NCBI GenBank assembly: GCA_049323795.1 | Contig: JBMOOH010000035.1 | Location: 36,930 to 100,929 of the forward strand | Length of the DNA: 64,000 bases | Reading direction: 5' to 3' | From: JAOADN01 sp049323795 | GTDB taxonomy: Bacteria > Pseudomonadota > Alphaproteobacteria > Rhodobacterales > Rhodobacteraceae | Shown here: positions 1 to 8,158 of the stretch, in pieces | How the letters are laid out: each line of letters opens with the position of its first letter | How positions within the stretch are numbered: position 1 is the first letter of the stretch | Notes under the pieces: model-generated | Seen by the model: only the letters and a program-made list of their open reading frames with translations | Told to the model about the DNA's origin: nothing | Database searches by the model: none | Position numbers and translations under genes: made by a program

Positions 1-1341
1 CATCCGCACCGCCCCCGCCATCTTGACATTGGCGAGCGTCACGACCGCCTCCGCCGCCTCGACCGCCGAGAGGCCGAGCGGCTTCCCGAGCCTCTCCTCG
101 AATGCGGCCTGCACCGCCGCCAGCGCGACGCCCCCTTCGACCGACTTCAGCTTCCCCGGATCGAGCCGCCCGAGCAGCAGGTTCGCGTCCGAGATCGTCG
201 GCTCCGTGCCCCCCCGCCCGTAGCAGATCGGCCCCGGCCGCGCGCCCGCGCTTTCCGGGCCGACTTCCAGCAGACCGCCCGCGTTCACCCGCGCGATCGA
301 CCCGCCGCCTGCGCCCACCGTCCGCACGTCCACCATCGGCACGTGGATGGGCATCGCATATTCGATCTCGATCTCGTTCGAGACCGCCGGCTCCGCCCCC
401 CGGATCAGCGCGACATCGGTGGAGGTGCCGCCCATGTCGTAGGTCAGAAGGTCCGGCATCCCCGCCGCGCGCCCCGTGAAGGCCGCCGCCATCACGCCCG
501 AGGCCGGCCCCGACATCACCGTCTTGGCCGCCTCGCGCGCCACGGTCCGGGCGCTGACCATGCCGCCGTTGCCGTTCATGACGAGAACGTCGCCCGGGTA
601 TCCCCTGGCCGCAAGTTCGCCCGTCAGCCGCTGGAGATAGCGGTCGAGGATCGGCTGCACGCCCGCATTGACCGCCGCCGTCACGCCGCGCTCGAACTCG
701 CGGCTTTCGGACAGGAGCTTGTGGCCGAGCGTGATGTGACCGTTCGGCCAGAGTTCGGCCAGAACCTCGCCCGCCCGCAACTCATGCGCGGGGTTCGCGT
801 ACGAGTGCAGGAAGTGGACGACGACCGACACGCAGCCCGCTGCGGTCAGCCGCTCCGCCGCCGCCCGCACGGCGTCCGCGTCGAGCGGCACCAGCACCGT
901 GCCCGCGGCATCCATCCGCTCGGGCACTTCCAGCCGCAGGTCGCGCGGGATGATCGGCACGAAGCGCCCGGTCATCCCGTAGGCCTGCGGCCGCGTCCGC
1001 CGCCCGAGTTCCAGCACGTCGCGGAAGCCCTGCGTGGTGATGATCCCGGTCCGCGCGAGCTTGCGTTCCAGCACGGCGTTCGTCGTCGTGGTGGTCCCGT
1101 GGACGATCAGCCCCGTGCGCGCGAGATCCGCGCCCGCTTCCTCGAGCGCGGCGATCACCCCGAAGGCCTGGTTGTCGGGCGTCGAGGGAACCTTGGCGAG
1201 CCGGACGTCGCCCGTCGCGGGGTCGAGCAGGACGAGGTCGGTGAAGGTGCCGCCCACATCGACGCCGACGATCAGCCCGCCCTGTGTCGGCCCGCCCTGT
1301 GTCGGCCCGCCCTGTGTCGGCCCGCCCTGTGTCGGCTCCAC
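1..1341 (-). CDS. hydantoinase/oxoprolinase family protein (HyuA-type subunit), 3' end outside the window
   Basis: ATP-dependent hydrolase subunit of the hydantoinase A/5-oxoprolinase family, which opens cyclic imides or lactams; cytoplasmic. About 447 codons are visible. The N-terminal ASKHA-type nucleotide motif GVDVGGTFTD lies at residues 26-35, followed by HGTTTTTNAVLE and, further on, YDMGGTSTDV, all typical of the family. The rest of the gene, and probably a HyuB partner, lies off the left edge. The chosen start is GTG at 1341, preceded by GGGGA. It places a 22-residue tail of four PTQGG repeats ahead of the first conserved strand; family members normally begin just before that strand, so the tail is an addition. 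No ATG is available upstream in frame. The substrate cannot be told from sequence. Confidence 0.9.
   Translation of the reverse strand, partial: MEPTQGGPTQGGPTQGGPTQGGLIVGVDVGGTFTDLVLLDPATGDVRLAKVPSTPDNQAFGVIAALEEAGADLARTGLIVHGTTTTTNAVLERKLARTGIITTQGFRDVLELGRRTRPQAYGMTGRFVPIIPRDLRLEVPERMDAAGTVLVPLDADAVRAAAERLTAAGCVSVVVHFLHSYANPAHELRAGEVLAELWPNGHITLGHKLLSESREFERGVTAAVNAGVQPILDRYLQRLTGELAARGYPGDVLVMNGNGGMVSARTVAREAAKTVMSGPASGVMAAAFTGRAAGMPDLLTYDMGGTSTDVALIRGAEPAVSNEIEIEYAMPIHVPMVDVRTVGAGGGSIARVNAGGLLEVGPESAGARPGPICYGRGGTEPTISDANLLLGRLDPGKLKSVEGGVALAAVQAAFEERLGKPLGLSAVEAAEAVVTLANVKMAGAVRM
1276..1335. repeat. 15-bp tandem repeat, four perfect copies
   Basis: The unit cccgccctgtgtcgg is repeated four times without mismatch at 1276, 1291, 1306 and 1321. 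Read on the minus strand it encodes PTQGG repeated four times at the extreme N-terminus of the hydantoinase-family protein. Because 15 is a multiple of three, copy-number change would alter tail length without changing frame. Confidence 0.97.
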
Positions 1342-1503
1342 GCCAATCCCCGCAATTTGTTGGTATGCAAATGATGCCCGGCCCGGTGCGAAAGTCAATC
1401 GTCCCGCGCGCCGCGGTCGTCCGGCGATCCGCCGCGCCCCCTTGCCCGCCGCGCCCCCATGCGCGACACACAAGGGGGCGCGGCGGGCGCAGGGGGCGGG
1501 TGG

Positions 1504-2148
1504 ATGACCGAACGGATCACCGAACGGATCGGGGTGACGGAACTCAGGGATCGCCTTCTCGGCTGGGGGCCGGGCGCGCGCCGCATCGTCGCCATCGCCG
1601 GGCCGCCGGGGTCGGGCAAGTCCACCACCGCCGAAAAGATCGTCAGGGCGATCAACCGCGCGCGGCCCGGCGCGGCGGCGCTGCTGCCGATGGACGGCTT
1701 CCACTTCGACGATGCCGTCCTGCGCGAGATGAAGCGCCTGCCATGGAAGGGCGCGCCCGACACCTTCGACGTCGGCGGCCTGCGCGCCACGCTCGAACGC
1801 CTGCGCCGGAACGACGAGGACAAGGTGGCGGTCCCCGTCTTCGACCGCTCGATCGAGATCGCCCGGGCCGGGGGCCGGCTGATCGCCAGGTCCGCCGACA
1901 TCATCGTCTGCGAGGGGAACTACCTGCTTCTGAACCGCGCGCCGTGGTCCTCGCTCGCCCCGTATTTCGACCTCAGGGTGCTGATCGAGGTGAGCGAGAA
2001 GATCCTCCGCGAGCGGCTCAGGCGCCGCTGGGAGGGGTTCGGGCTCGACGAGGCCGGCATCCGCCGCAAGCTCGACGAGAACGACCTGCCGAACGGGAGG
2101 GCGGTGATGCAGGACAGCGCCGGCGCCGACCTGATCCTGACGACATGA
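1504..2148 (+). CDS. nucleoside/nucleotide kinase family protein (uridine kinase/phosphoribulokinase-like P-loop kinase)
   Basis: Small-molecule kinase of 214 residues. The Walker A loop GPPGSGKST is at residues 33-41. It is followed by the DGFHFDD segment typical of the uridine-kinase/pantothenate-kinase-like group, the VFDRS segment and CEGNYLLL, which is the Walker B-like strand. The C-terminal RLRRRWEGFGL is the arginine-rich lid. The ATG at 1504 is preferred because a G-rich ribosome site precedes it; an ATG at 1459 is in frame but would add a low-complexity leader. A perfect 12-bp duplication (1507-1530) gives the N-terminus TERITERI. The stop overlaps (ATGA) the start of the broken sugar kinase, so the two were co-transcribed. 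Relatives sit in sugar uptake operons (FrcK type); the actual substrate is unknown. Confidence 0.85.
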   Translation: MTERITERIGVTELRDRLLGWGPGARRIVAIAGPPGSGKSTTAEKIVRAINRARPGAAALLPMDGFHFDDAVLREMKRLPWKGAPDTFDVGGLRATLERLRRNDEDKVAVPVFDRSIEIARAGGRLIARSADIIVCEGNYLLLNRAPWSSLAPYFDLRVLIEVSEKILRERLRRRWEGFGLDEAGIRRKLDENDLPNGRAVMQDSAGADLILTT

Positions 2149-3500
2149 CGGCACCCGCGCCGTCATCGACCACGGCAAGACCAGCGTCCGGGTCCTGATC
2201 CTCGACCGGGGCGGCCGCGCCACCGCGCGGAGGCCAGGCCGAATCCCGTGCGGCCCGGGACCGCCCGGGCGGCATCACGACCTCCGGGGCCTGACCGACC
2301 GGGCCTTCGCGGCGGTTGGCCGGCCGCGGCGCGGCACCCGCTGCGGGCGATCGTCCCGGCCGGCCACGGATCGGGCGGCGTGCTCGTCTCCTGCGATCCG
2401 GACGAGGGCGGCGACGGCGCAGCGCTGCCGATGCCCGGTTACGAGGAGCCGTTTTCCCCTGCACTCGATGCCGCCTGCCGCCCCCTGGCCGGCACCTTCC
2501 CCCGACCGGGGGAGCGCGGTGATGATGGGCCCGACCCGTCAGGCGCGCCAGTTCTACCGGATGCAGGCGGAAGCGCCCGCGGCAGTCGCGGCGGCGGCGC
2601 ACTGCCTCTCCGTCCCGCAGGACTGGGCCTGGCGGCTCTCGGGAGTGGCGGTGTCCGAATTCTCGACCCTCGGCGCGCAGTCGCACTTCTGGAACGTCGC
2701 GACCGGCACATGGTCCCCCATCGTGGCGCGCATGGGGTGGGTCCGCCTGCTTGCGCGCCCGTCGCGTCGTTCACGCCCCTCGGCCCCGTCCGCCCGGCGC
2801 TCGCGCGGCGCTGCGGCCTGCCGGAGGGTGTGCCCGTCCTCGCCGGCGGCCACGACAGCAGCCTGAACTTCCACCGCTACGCCGCGACGGGGCTTTCGGA
2901 CTTCACGCTCGTCTCGACCGGGACATGGATCGTCGCGATGTCGGGGGCGCGCTGACCATGGGCGGGCGGTCCTTCGCGGTCATCGCGGGCGCCGACGGAC
3001 TGGCCCTGCCGGAGACCCCGGCGGAAGAGAACCGCCGCGCCGTCGCGTCGGGGATCATGGCGCTGCCGTCCTTCACCGACGACGACGGGCAGTTCCCCGG
3101 CAGCGGGGGCAGGGGGCGCATCGCCGGACCCGCCCCGGGTTCCCCCGCCGCCCGGCGCGCCGTGGCGGCGCTGCATGTGGCCCTCCTGACCGTCGCCGCG
3201 GCCGGGGCGCTGGGGCAGACCGGCCGCGTCGTGCCCGACGGCACGTTCCTCGCCGACCCCGTCCATCCCGCGCTCGTCGCCGCGCTGGCGCCCGACACGC
3301 CGGTCTTCGCCTCGCGCGAGGCGGCAGGCGTCGCCGCCGGGGCGGCGATGCTCGCGGCCCGGGCGGAGGACGGGGCAGAGGACGGGGCAGAGGACGGGAC
3401 GGCGCCCCCCGTCCCGGTCCTCGAACGGGTCGCGGCCGCTTGCGATGCCCGGCCTGCGCGACTATGCCGGCGCGTGGCGGCGCCTTGCGGCGCAGGTGGA
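2145..3500 (+). pseudogene. FGGY-family carbohydrate kinase, multiply frameshifted remnant
   Basis: Remains of a sugar kinase of the rhamnulokinase/fuculokinase-like FGGY group. The homologous text hops between all three forward frames. A start ATG at 2145 overlaps the previous stop. The phosphate-binding strand VIDHGKTSVRVLILD begins at 2162 in a second frame. IVPAGHGSGGVLVS then appears in another frame near 2350, and QDWAWRLSGVAVSEFSTLG with MGW in another (about 2620-2745). GGHDSSLNFHRY and STGTWIVAMS follow (about 2848-2945), then GGRSFAVIAGADG (about 2960), and finally an LRDYAGAWRRLA-like C-terminus near 3450. At least five frameshifts are needed, so no functional kinase can be made unless the assembly is poor here. 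A tandem 12-bp repeat (3366-3398) adds GAEDGAEDGAEDG near the 3' end. Placement before a class II aldolase fits a lost kinase-aldolase sugar pathway. Confidence 0.85.
3366..3398. repeat. 12-bp tandem repeat, about 2.75 copies
   Basis: The unit gaggacggggca occurs at 3366 and 3378, with a third partial copy at 3390. It lies in the broken FGGY kinase and encodes an acidic GAED repeat in one frame. It belongs to the group of short tandem duplications scattered through the window. Confidence 0.9.
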
Positions 3501-3505
3501 CAGAG

Positions 3506-4225
3506 ATGGACGGGACGATGACCGACGACGAGCGGCGGCTGCGCGAACAGATGGTCGAGACCTGCCGCAGGATGAATGCCCTCGGGATCAACCAGGGCAC
3601 CTCGGGCAACCTGTCGGTCCGCCGCGGCGACGGCTTCCTGATCACGCCCTCGTCGCTTCCTTACGACAGGATGCAGCCCGAGGACCTCGTCGAGATGGAT
3701 TTCGCCGGCATCTATTCTGGGCGGCGCCCGTCGTCGGAATGGCGCTTTCATCGCGACATCCTGAAGAACCGCGCCGACGTGAACGTCGTCCTCCATACCC
3801 ATTCGCTCGCCGCCACCACGCTCGCCTGCCATCACCGCACGATCCCGGCGTTCCACTACATGGTCGCCGTCGCGGGCGGCACGACGATCCGCTGCGCGCG
3901 CTACGCCACCTTCGGCACACAGGAACTCTCGGACGCCGCGATCGAGGCGCTCGGGGGCCGCATGGCCTGCCTTCTCGGCCAGCACGGGCAGATCTCGCTC
4001 GGGACGACGCTCGAAGGCGCGCTGTGGCTCGCGGTCGAGGTCGAGACGATCTCGAAGATGTATCTGGGCGCGCTTTCGCTGGGCGAGCCGCCGGTCCTGA
4101 CCGATGCCGAGATGGAGAAGGTCCTCGGCCAGATGAGGCGGATGAGCTACGGGCTGGGGCCGGAAGCGGACGGGGCGAACGCGGACGGGGCGGACGACCT
4201 GGCCCGGCCGCGCACCGCGACCTGA
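3506..4225 (+). CDS. class II aldolase/adducin family protein (fuculose-phosphate aldolase-like)
   Basis: Zinc-dependent aldolase of about 239 residues, expected to cleave a sugar phosphate to dihydroxyacetone phosphate or a related product. Family signatures visible are GINQGTSGNLSVR (phosphate-binding loop), the zinc-ligand pair HTH in VVLHTHSLAATTLA, and LGQHGQISLG, which carries the third zinc histidine. SSEWRFHRDI provides the usual Glu/His segment. The start is uncertain: ATG at 3506 or 3518, since an earlier in-frame ATG (3440) lies inside the kinase remnant. The C-terminus has a 15-bp near-perfect duplication (4166-4195) giving ADGANADGAD. It follows the FGGY kinase pseudogene, so its original kinase partner seems lost. 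The reading frame itself is intact. Confidence 0.88.
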   Translation: MDGTMTDDERRLREQMVETCRRMNALGINQGTSGNLSVRRGDGFLITPSSLPYDRMQPEDLVEMDFAGIYSGRRPSSEWRFHRDILKNRADVNVVLHTHSLAATTLACHHRTIPAFHYMVAVAGGTTIRCARYATFGTQELSDAAIEALGGRMACLLGQHGQISLGTTLEGALWLAVEVETISKMYLGALSLGEPPVLTDAEMEKVLGQMRRMSYGLGPEADGANADGADDLARPRTAT

Positions 4226-4279
4226 GGCGCGATACCGGGCCGTCCGCCACGTAAGGGTGCGGCGGGCAGCCGCGCGAAG

Positions 4280-4307
4280 CCCGCCTTGCCATGCCCGCCT
4301 TGCCATG
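4280..4307. repeat. 14-bp tandem duplication upstream of the molybdopterin oxidoreductase
   Basis: cccgccttgccatg is present twice, end to end, at 4280-4293 and 4294-4307. Each copy ends in an ATG, but neither has a good ribosome site and the protein homology begins later, at the ATG at 4336. Confidence 0.9.
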
Positions 4308-4335
4308 TCGGCCACCCTATGCCACCGTCCGGCCC

Positions 4336-6420
4336 ATGAACAGGCCCGTCCCCCCGCTCCGCCGGCCCTCTGCCTGCCCGCACGACTGCCCGTCCACCTG
4401 CGCGCTCGATGTCGAGATCGGCGCGGACGGCCGCATCGGGCGCCTCTACGGGGCCGACATGGACTACACGGCGGGGGTGATCTGCGCCAAGGTCGCGCGC
4501 TACGCCGAGCGGCTCTACCACCCCGACCGGCTTCTGAAGCCGCTCCTCCGCACCGGCCCCAAGGGCAGCCGCCAGTTCAGGGAAATCGGCTGGGACGAGG
4601 CGCTCGACCGCACGGCCGAGGCATTCGTCAGGGCCGAGGCCGCGCACGGCGCCGAGGCCGTCTGGCCCTACTTCTACGCCGGCACCATGGGCCTCGTGCA
4701 GCGGGACGGAATCGAGCGCCTGCGCCACGTCAAGCGCTACTCGCGCGAGTTCGACACGATCTGCGTGAACCCGGCCTGGACCGGCTTCATCGCCGGCACC
4801 GGCCGCCTCGCCGGCCCCGACCCCCGCGAGATGGCGCTCGCCGACTGCGTGGTGATCTGGGGCACGAACGCGGCCGCCACGCAGGTGAACGTGATGACCC
4901 ATGCGATTCGCGCGCGAAAGACCCGGGGGGCGAAGATCGTCGTCATCGACATCTACGAGAACGAGACGGTGAAGCAGGCCGATCTCGGCCTCGTCCTGCG
5001 TCCCGGCACCGACGCCGCGCTCGCCTGCGCGGTCATGCACGTGGCCTTCCGCGACGGCCATGCCGACCGCGCCTACATGGCGCGCTTCGCCGACGACCCG
5101 GAGGGGCTGGAAGCGCACCTGCGGACGCGCACGCCGGATTGGGCCGCCGCGATCACCGGACTGTCCGTGGACGAGATCGAAGCCTTCGCCGCCATCGTCG
5201 GCACCACCAGGCGCAGCTACTTCCGCCTCGGCTACGGCTTCACCCGCAGCCGGAACGGGGCCGTGTCCATGCACGCCGCCTCCTGCATCGCCACGGTCCT
5301 CGGGTCGTGGGCCCACGAAGGCGGCGGGGCCTTCCACAACAACGGCGCGATCTACCGGCTGGACAGGACGATGATCAAGGGCACCGACGCGCTCGACCCG
5401 TCCGTCCGCCAGCTCGACCAGAGCCGGATCGGCGCGATCCTGACGAGCGAGGCGGAGGCATTGCACGGCGGGCCGCCGGTGACGGCCATGCTGATCCAGA
5501 ACACCAACCCGATGAACGTGGCGCCCGAGCAGGCCAGGGTCCGGGCCGGGTTCGCGCGCGAGGACCTGTTCACGGTCGTGCACGAGCAGTTCCTGACCGA
5601 CACGGCGGCGATGGCCGACATCGTGATCCCCGCGACGATGTTTCTGGAGCATGACGACATCTACAAGGGCGGCGGGCACCAGTACCTGATCTTCGGCCCG
5701 AAGGCCGTCGATCCGCAGGGCGAGGCGCGCGACAACCATTCCGTCATCGGCGAACTCGCGAAGCGCCTCGGGGCCGAGCACCCGGGCTTCGGCATGACGG
5801 CGCGCGAGCATATCGACTGGATGCTGACCCGGTCGGGCTACGGCACGCTGGCGGACCTCGAACGCGACCGCTGGCGCGACTGCCAGCCCGGCTTCGAGAC
5901 GGCGCATTACACCCGGGGTTTCGCCACGCCCGACGGCCGCTTCCGGTTCCGCCCCGACTGGGCGCAGGTCGAGTTCGAGAACATGGGTCCCCTCGGCCCC
6001 TGGGCCGACATGCCGTCCTTCCCCGACTGGTGGCCGGTGACCGAGCTTCCCGACGCCGACCATCCCTTCCGCCTCGCCACCTCGCCCGCGCGGGGGTTCC
6101 TCAATTCGACCTTCGCCGAGACGCCGGGATCGCGCGCCCGCGAAGGCCGGCCCTCGGTGATGGTCCACGCCGATGACGCCGCCGCGCTCGGCATCGCCGC
6201 GGGCGACCGGGTGCGGCTCGGCAATCAGCGGGGCGACGTGATCCTCCACGCCCGCCTCGGCGGCGGCGCGCGGAGGGGCGTGCTGATCGCCGAGGGCCTC
6301 TGGGCGAACCGCGACCACGAAGGCGGGGCGGGGATCAACACGCTGACCGGCGCCGATGCGGTCGCCCCCTTCGGCGGCGCGGCCTTCCACGACACCAGGG
6401 TCTGGCTGCGGCGCGCCTGA
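4336..6420 (+). CDS. molybdopterin-dependent oxidoreductase (DMSO-reductase superfamily), cytoplasmic
   Basis: Catalytic subunit of 694 residues with bis-MGD molybdenum cofactor. The N-terminal [4Fe-4S] motif is C14-x3-C18-x3-C22-x27-C50, as in formate-dehydrogenase/nitrate-reductase-like enzymes. A Molybdopterin domain (about 55-480) includes IWGTNAAATQVN and IENTNP-type strands (here IQNTNPMNVAPEQ). A C-terminal molydopterin dinucleotide-binding domain (about 575-690) includes HADDAAALGI and LIAEGLW. No Tat or Sec signal precedes the cysteines, so the enzyme should act in the cytoplasm. Start at 4336 chosen because the cysteine motif follows directly; a longer start at 4291 would add only a repeat-derived leader. 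No electron-transfer or membrane subunit is adjacent, so partner and substrate are unknown. It may simply be neighbour to, not part of, the transporter operon downstream. Confidence 0.88.
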   Translation: MNRPVPPLRRPSACPHDCPSTCALDVEIGADGRIGRLYGADMDYTAGVICAKVARYAERLYHPDRLLKPLLRTGPKGSRQFREIGWDEALDRTAEAFVRAEAAHGAEAVWPYFYAGTMGLVQRDGIERLRHVKRYSREFDTICVNPAWTGFIAGTGRLAGPDPREMALADCVVIWGTNAAATQVNVMTHAIRARKTRGAKIVVIDIYENETVKQADLGLVLRPGTDAALACAVMHVAFRDGHADRAYMARFADDPEGLEAHLRTRTPDWAAAITGLSVDEIEAFAAIVGTTRRSYFRLGYGFTRSRNGAVSMHAASCIATVLGSWAHEGGGAFHNNGAIYRLDRTMIKGTDALDPSVRQLDQSRIGAILTSEAEALHGGPPVTAMLIQNTNPMNVAPEQARVRAGFAREDLFTVVHEQFLTDTAAMADIVIPATMFLEHDDIYKGGGHQYLIFGPKAVDPQGEARDNHSVIGELAKRLGAEHPGFGMTAREHIDWMLTRSGYGTLADLERDRWRDCQPGFETAHYTRGFATPDGRFRFRPDWAQVEFENMGPLGPWADMPSFPDWWPVTELPDADHPFRLATSPARGFLNSTFAETPGSRAREGRPSVMVHADDAAALGIAAGDRVRLGNQRGDVILHARLGGGARRGVLIAEGLWANRDHEGGAGINTLTGADAVAPFGGAAFHDTRVWLRRA

Positions 6421-6700
6421 TCCGCCCAGGCACTGCGCTCGCCTCTCGTGGCCGCGGAACCGCTCCGCCCCGGTCTGGAGCCTGTCGGACAAGGATGGGC
6501 TCCGGTCTTGTCGAGCGACCGGCGATCGCCAGGAAGCCGGAGGATCCGACGCAGATGCAAGCGCCGGGCACGCCCCAGGAAAACGCTTGCCGAACTGTTT
6601 GTGGGCCCACAGACTGTCCGTCGAGGTGTCCCCGGAACCGTGTGCGCACGACGGCACCGGGCAGGAGGGCCGCCCGACTCCGACAACAGGGATGCATGTG
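6421..6700. other. intergenic region ahead of the ABC transporter operon
   Basis: About 280 bp with no convincing gene on either strand; the open frames seen are long only because of high GC. It presumably holds the promoter of the transporter operon, but I see no confident -35/-10 pair or strong palindrome. An AGGG about nine bases ahead of the ATG at 6701 serves as the ribosome site. Confidence 0.5.
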
Positions 6701-8008
6701 ATGGCCAAACTGCTTCGAGACGCTCCGAAGTCCCTTTCCCGCAGAAGCGCGCTCGGGGCGCTCGCCGCCGGCGGAGCCGCCGCCGCGACGGGCGCCGCGC
6801 TTCCCCTCTGGGCCCGCTACGCGCAGGCGCAGTCGTCCGGGCCGATCCGCATCGGCTTCCAGAAGCACGCGACCGGCATCGGCGCGGTCTACGGGCGCTG
6901 GTACGACACGACGAGCCAGGCCGCGGTGAAGGCGATCAACGCGGCGGGCGGCATCAACGGCCGCCCGGTGGAGCTCCTGACCGAGGACGACGCGACCGAC
7001 CCGAACCAGGGCGCGCAGGTCGTCGAGAAGTTCGCCACCCAGCTCGGGGCCGATGTGGCCTTCGGGACGCTGTTCTCCAATGTGGTGATCGGTTCGGCCC
7101 CCCGCGCGGGCGAGCTGAAGATCCCCTACTTCGTCGTGTCGGAAGGCCACCACGTCGCCAGCGGTGCGCTCAACCGCTGGACGCTCCAGCCCGGCATCAC
7201 CGACGTCAAGAGCCAGGTTCAGGCCATGGCGCCGTTCGTCGCGGCGAACCTCGGCAAGAAGGTCACGATGATCTACCCCGACTTCGCCTTCGGCCAGGAC
7301 CACCGCGACTATTTCAGCGCGGCGATCCAGGCCCAGGGCGCGCCTGCGCCCACGCTGATCCCGATCGCGCCCACCGAGACGAGCTTCACCAAGTATTTCC
7401 CGCAGATCCCGCAGGATACCGAGGTGCTCTACCACGTCATGGTCGGTCCCGGCGTCCTGACCTTCGTCAAGGAGCTGGGCGAGTTCTTCGGCGGTTCGCG
7501 CCCGCAGCTCTTCGGCTTCATCGACAGCCTCGAAGCTGTCGATCTCGCCTCGCCCGGCCTCGAGTTCCTCGACGGCAGCTACTTCTGGGAAGCGAACCCG
7601 CGCTACGCCCAGAAGGACCAGACCGACTTCGACCGGAACTTCCGCGCCGCGGTGGGCGTGGACGACAGCGGCGCGAGCACGTCCGACCCCTCGGACGTCT
7701 CCACCTATTCCCACATGTTCGGGTGCTGGGAGACGCTCCACATCATCAAGGCGGGGATGGAGGCGGCGGGCTACGCCGGCACGGCCGATCGGGCCAGGCT
7801 GATCGAGGCGGTGGAGGCGATGACGACGATCGACGCGTCGAACGAGCATCCGCAGGGGGCGAAGCTCTTCAACGGCAAGACCCACCAGGTGTTCGGGCAC
7901 CAGAACATCACCAGGGTCGAGGGCGGAAAGCTCGTGCTTGCCCACACCACCACGATCGAGGACACGCTCTACCCCGACGAGGTCGACTACACCACGCAGG
8001 CGCTGTGA
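6701..8008 (+). CDS. ABC transporter substrate-binding protein, Leu/Ile/Val-binding (amide) family, Tat-exported
   Basis: Periplasmic binding protein of 435 residues, PBP type I. The N-terminus carries a Tat-like signal: SRRSALGALAAGG followed by an alanine-rich stretch ending in YAQAQ, with mature sequence starting around SSGPIRIGF. The typical opening IRIGFQKHATGIGAVYG and the INAAGGINGRPVELL segment mark the family of urea, amide and aromatic-acid binders rather than LivJ itself. The ATG at 6701 is favoured for its ribosome site; the ATG at 6692 adds only three residues. It heads a five-gene operon with two permeases and two ATPases. Given the downstream catabolic genes (molybdenum hydroxylase and reductase), the ligand may be a heterocyclic or aromatic acid, but this is inference from context. 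Confidence 0.92.
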   Translation: MAKLLRDAPKSLSRRSALGALAAGGAAAATGAALPLWARYAQAQSSGPIRIGFQKHATGIGAVYGRWYDTTSQAAVKAINAAGGINGRPVELLTEDDATDPNQGAQVVEKFATQLGADVAFGTLFSNVVIGSAPRAGELKIPYFVVSEGHHVASGALNRWTLQPGITDVKSQVQAMAPFVAANLGKKVTMIYPDFAFGQDHRDYFSAAIQAQGAPAPTLIPIAPTETSFTKYFPQIPQDTEVLYHVMVGPGVLTFVKELGEFFGGSRPQLFGFIDSLEAVDLASPGLEFLDGSYFWEANPRYAQKDQTDFDRNFRAAVGVDDSGASTSDPSDVSTYSHMFGCWETLHIIKAGMEAAGYAGTADRARLIEAVEAMTTIDASNEHPQGAKLFNGKTHQVFGHQNITRVEGGKLVLAHTTTIEDTLYPDEVDYTTQAL

Positions 8009-8022
8009 ACGGTCCCGGCAAC

Positions 8023-8132
8023 ACCCCCACCCTTGCCCTCCCCCGGCGGGGGAGGGCAGCGCGCCGTCCTGATGGATCTTGCGGCAGCGTCAGGGTGGGG
8101 GCCTTCCCCCGCGGCAGCGTCGGGATGGGGGC
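8023..8132. repeat. GC-rich palindromic (REP-like) intergenic element with 22-bp direct repeat
   Basis: A palindromic core of CCCCCACCCTTGCCCTCC and its mirrored GGGGGAGGGCAG occupies 8023-8057. It is followed by two near-identical 22-bp segments starting gcggcagcgt and ending gggggc at 8081-8102 and 8111-8132. Relatives of the core occur at 17412-17456, 29047-29084 and 32003-32042. The element fills the gap between the binding-protein gene and the first permease, where it could form an mRNA hairpin that uncouples their expression. Confidence 0.8.
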
Positions 8133-8158
8133 TGCCCGCCCTCCGCGCACCGCCTGAG

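Noticed and set aside
1459..1503. Upstream ATG start for the P-loop kinase
   Set aside because: It would add a low-complexity leader not expected in the family; the ATG at 1504 has a better ribosome site.
6356..6700. N-terminal extension of the Leu/Ile/Val-type binding protein
   Set aside because: The frame is open upstream, but a Tat signal peptide beginning just after 6701 fixes the start.
4147..6708. Very long minus-strand open frame opposite the molybdopterin oxidoreductase
   Set aside because: Antisense frame kept open by high GC; composition is Gly/Arg/His-rich with no domain, while the plus strand encodes a clear enzyme. Similar antisense frames at 12770-15760, 15279-17063, 33555-35663, 35443-37533, 39041-40744 and 53425-56640 were rejected for the same reason.
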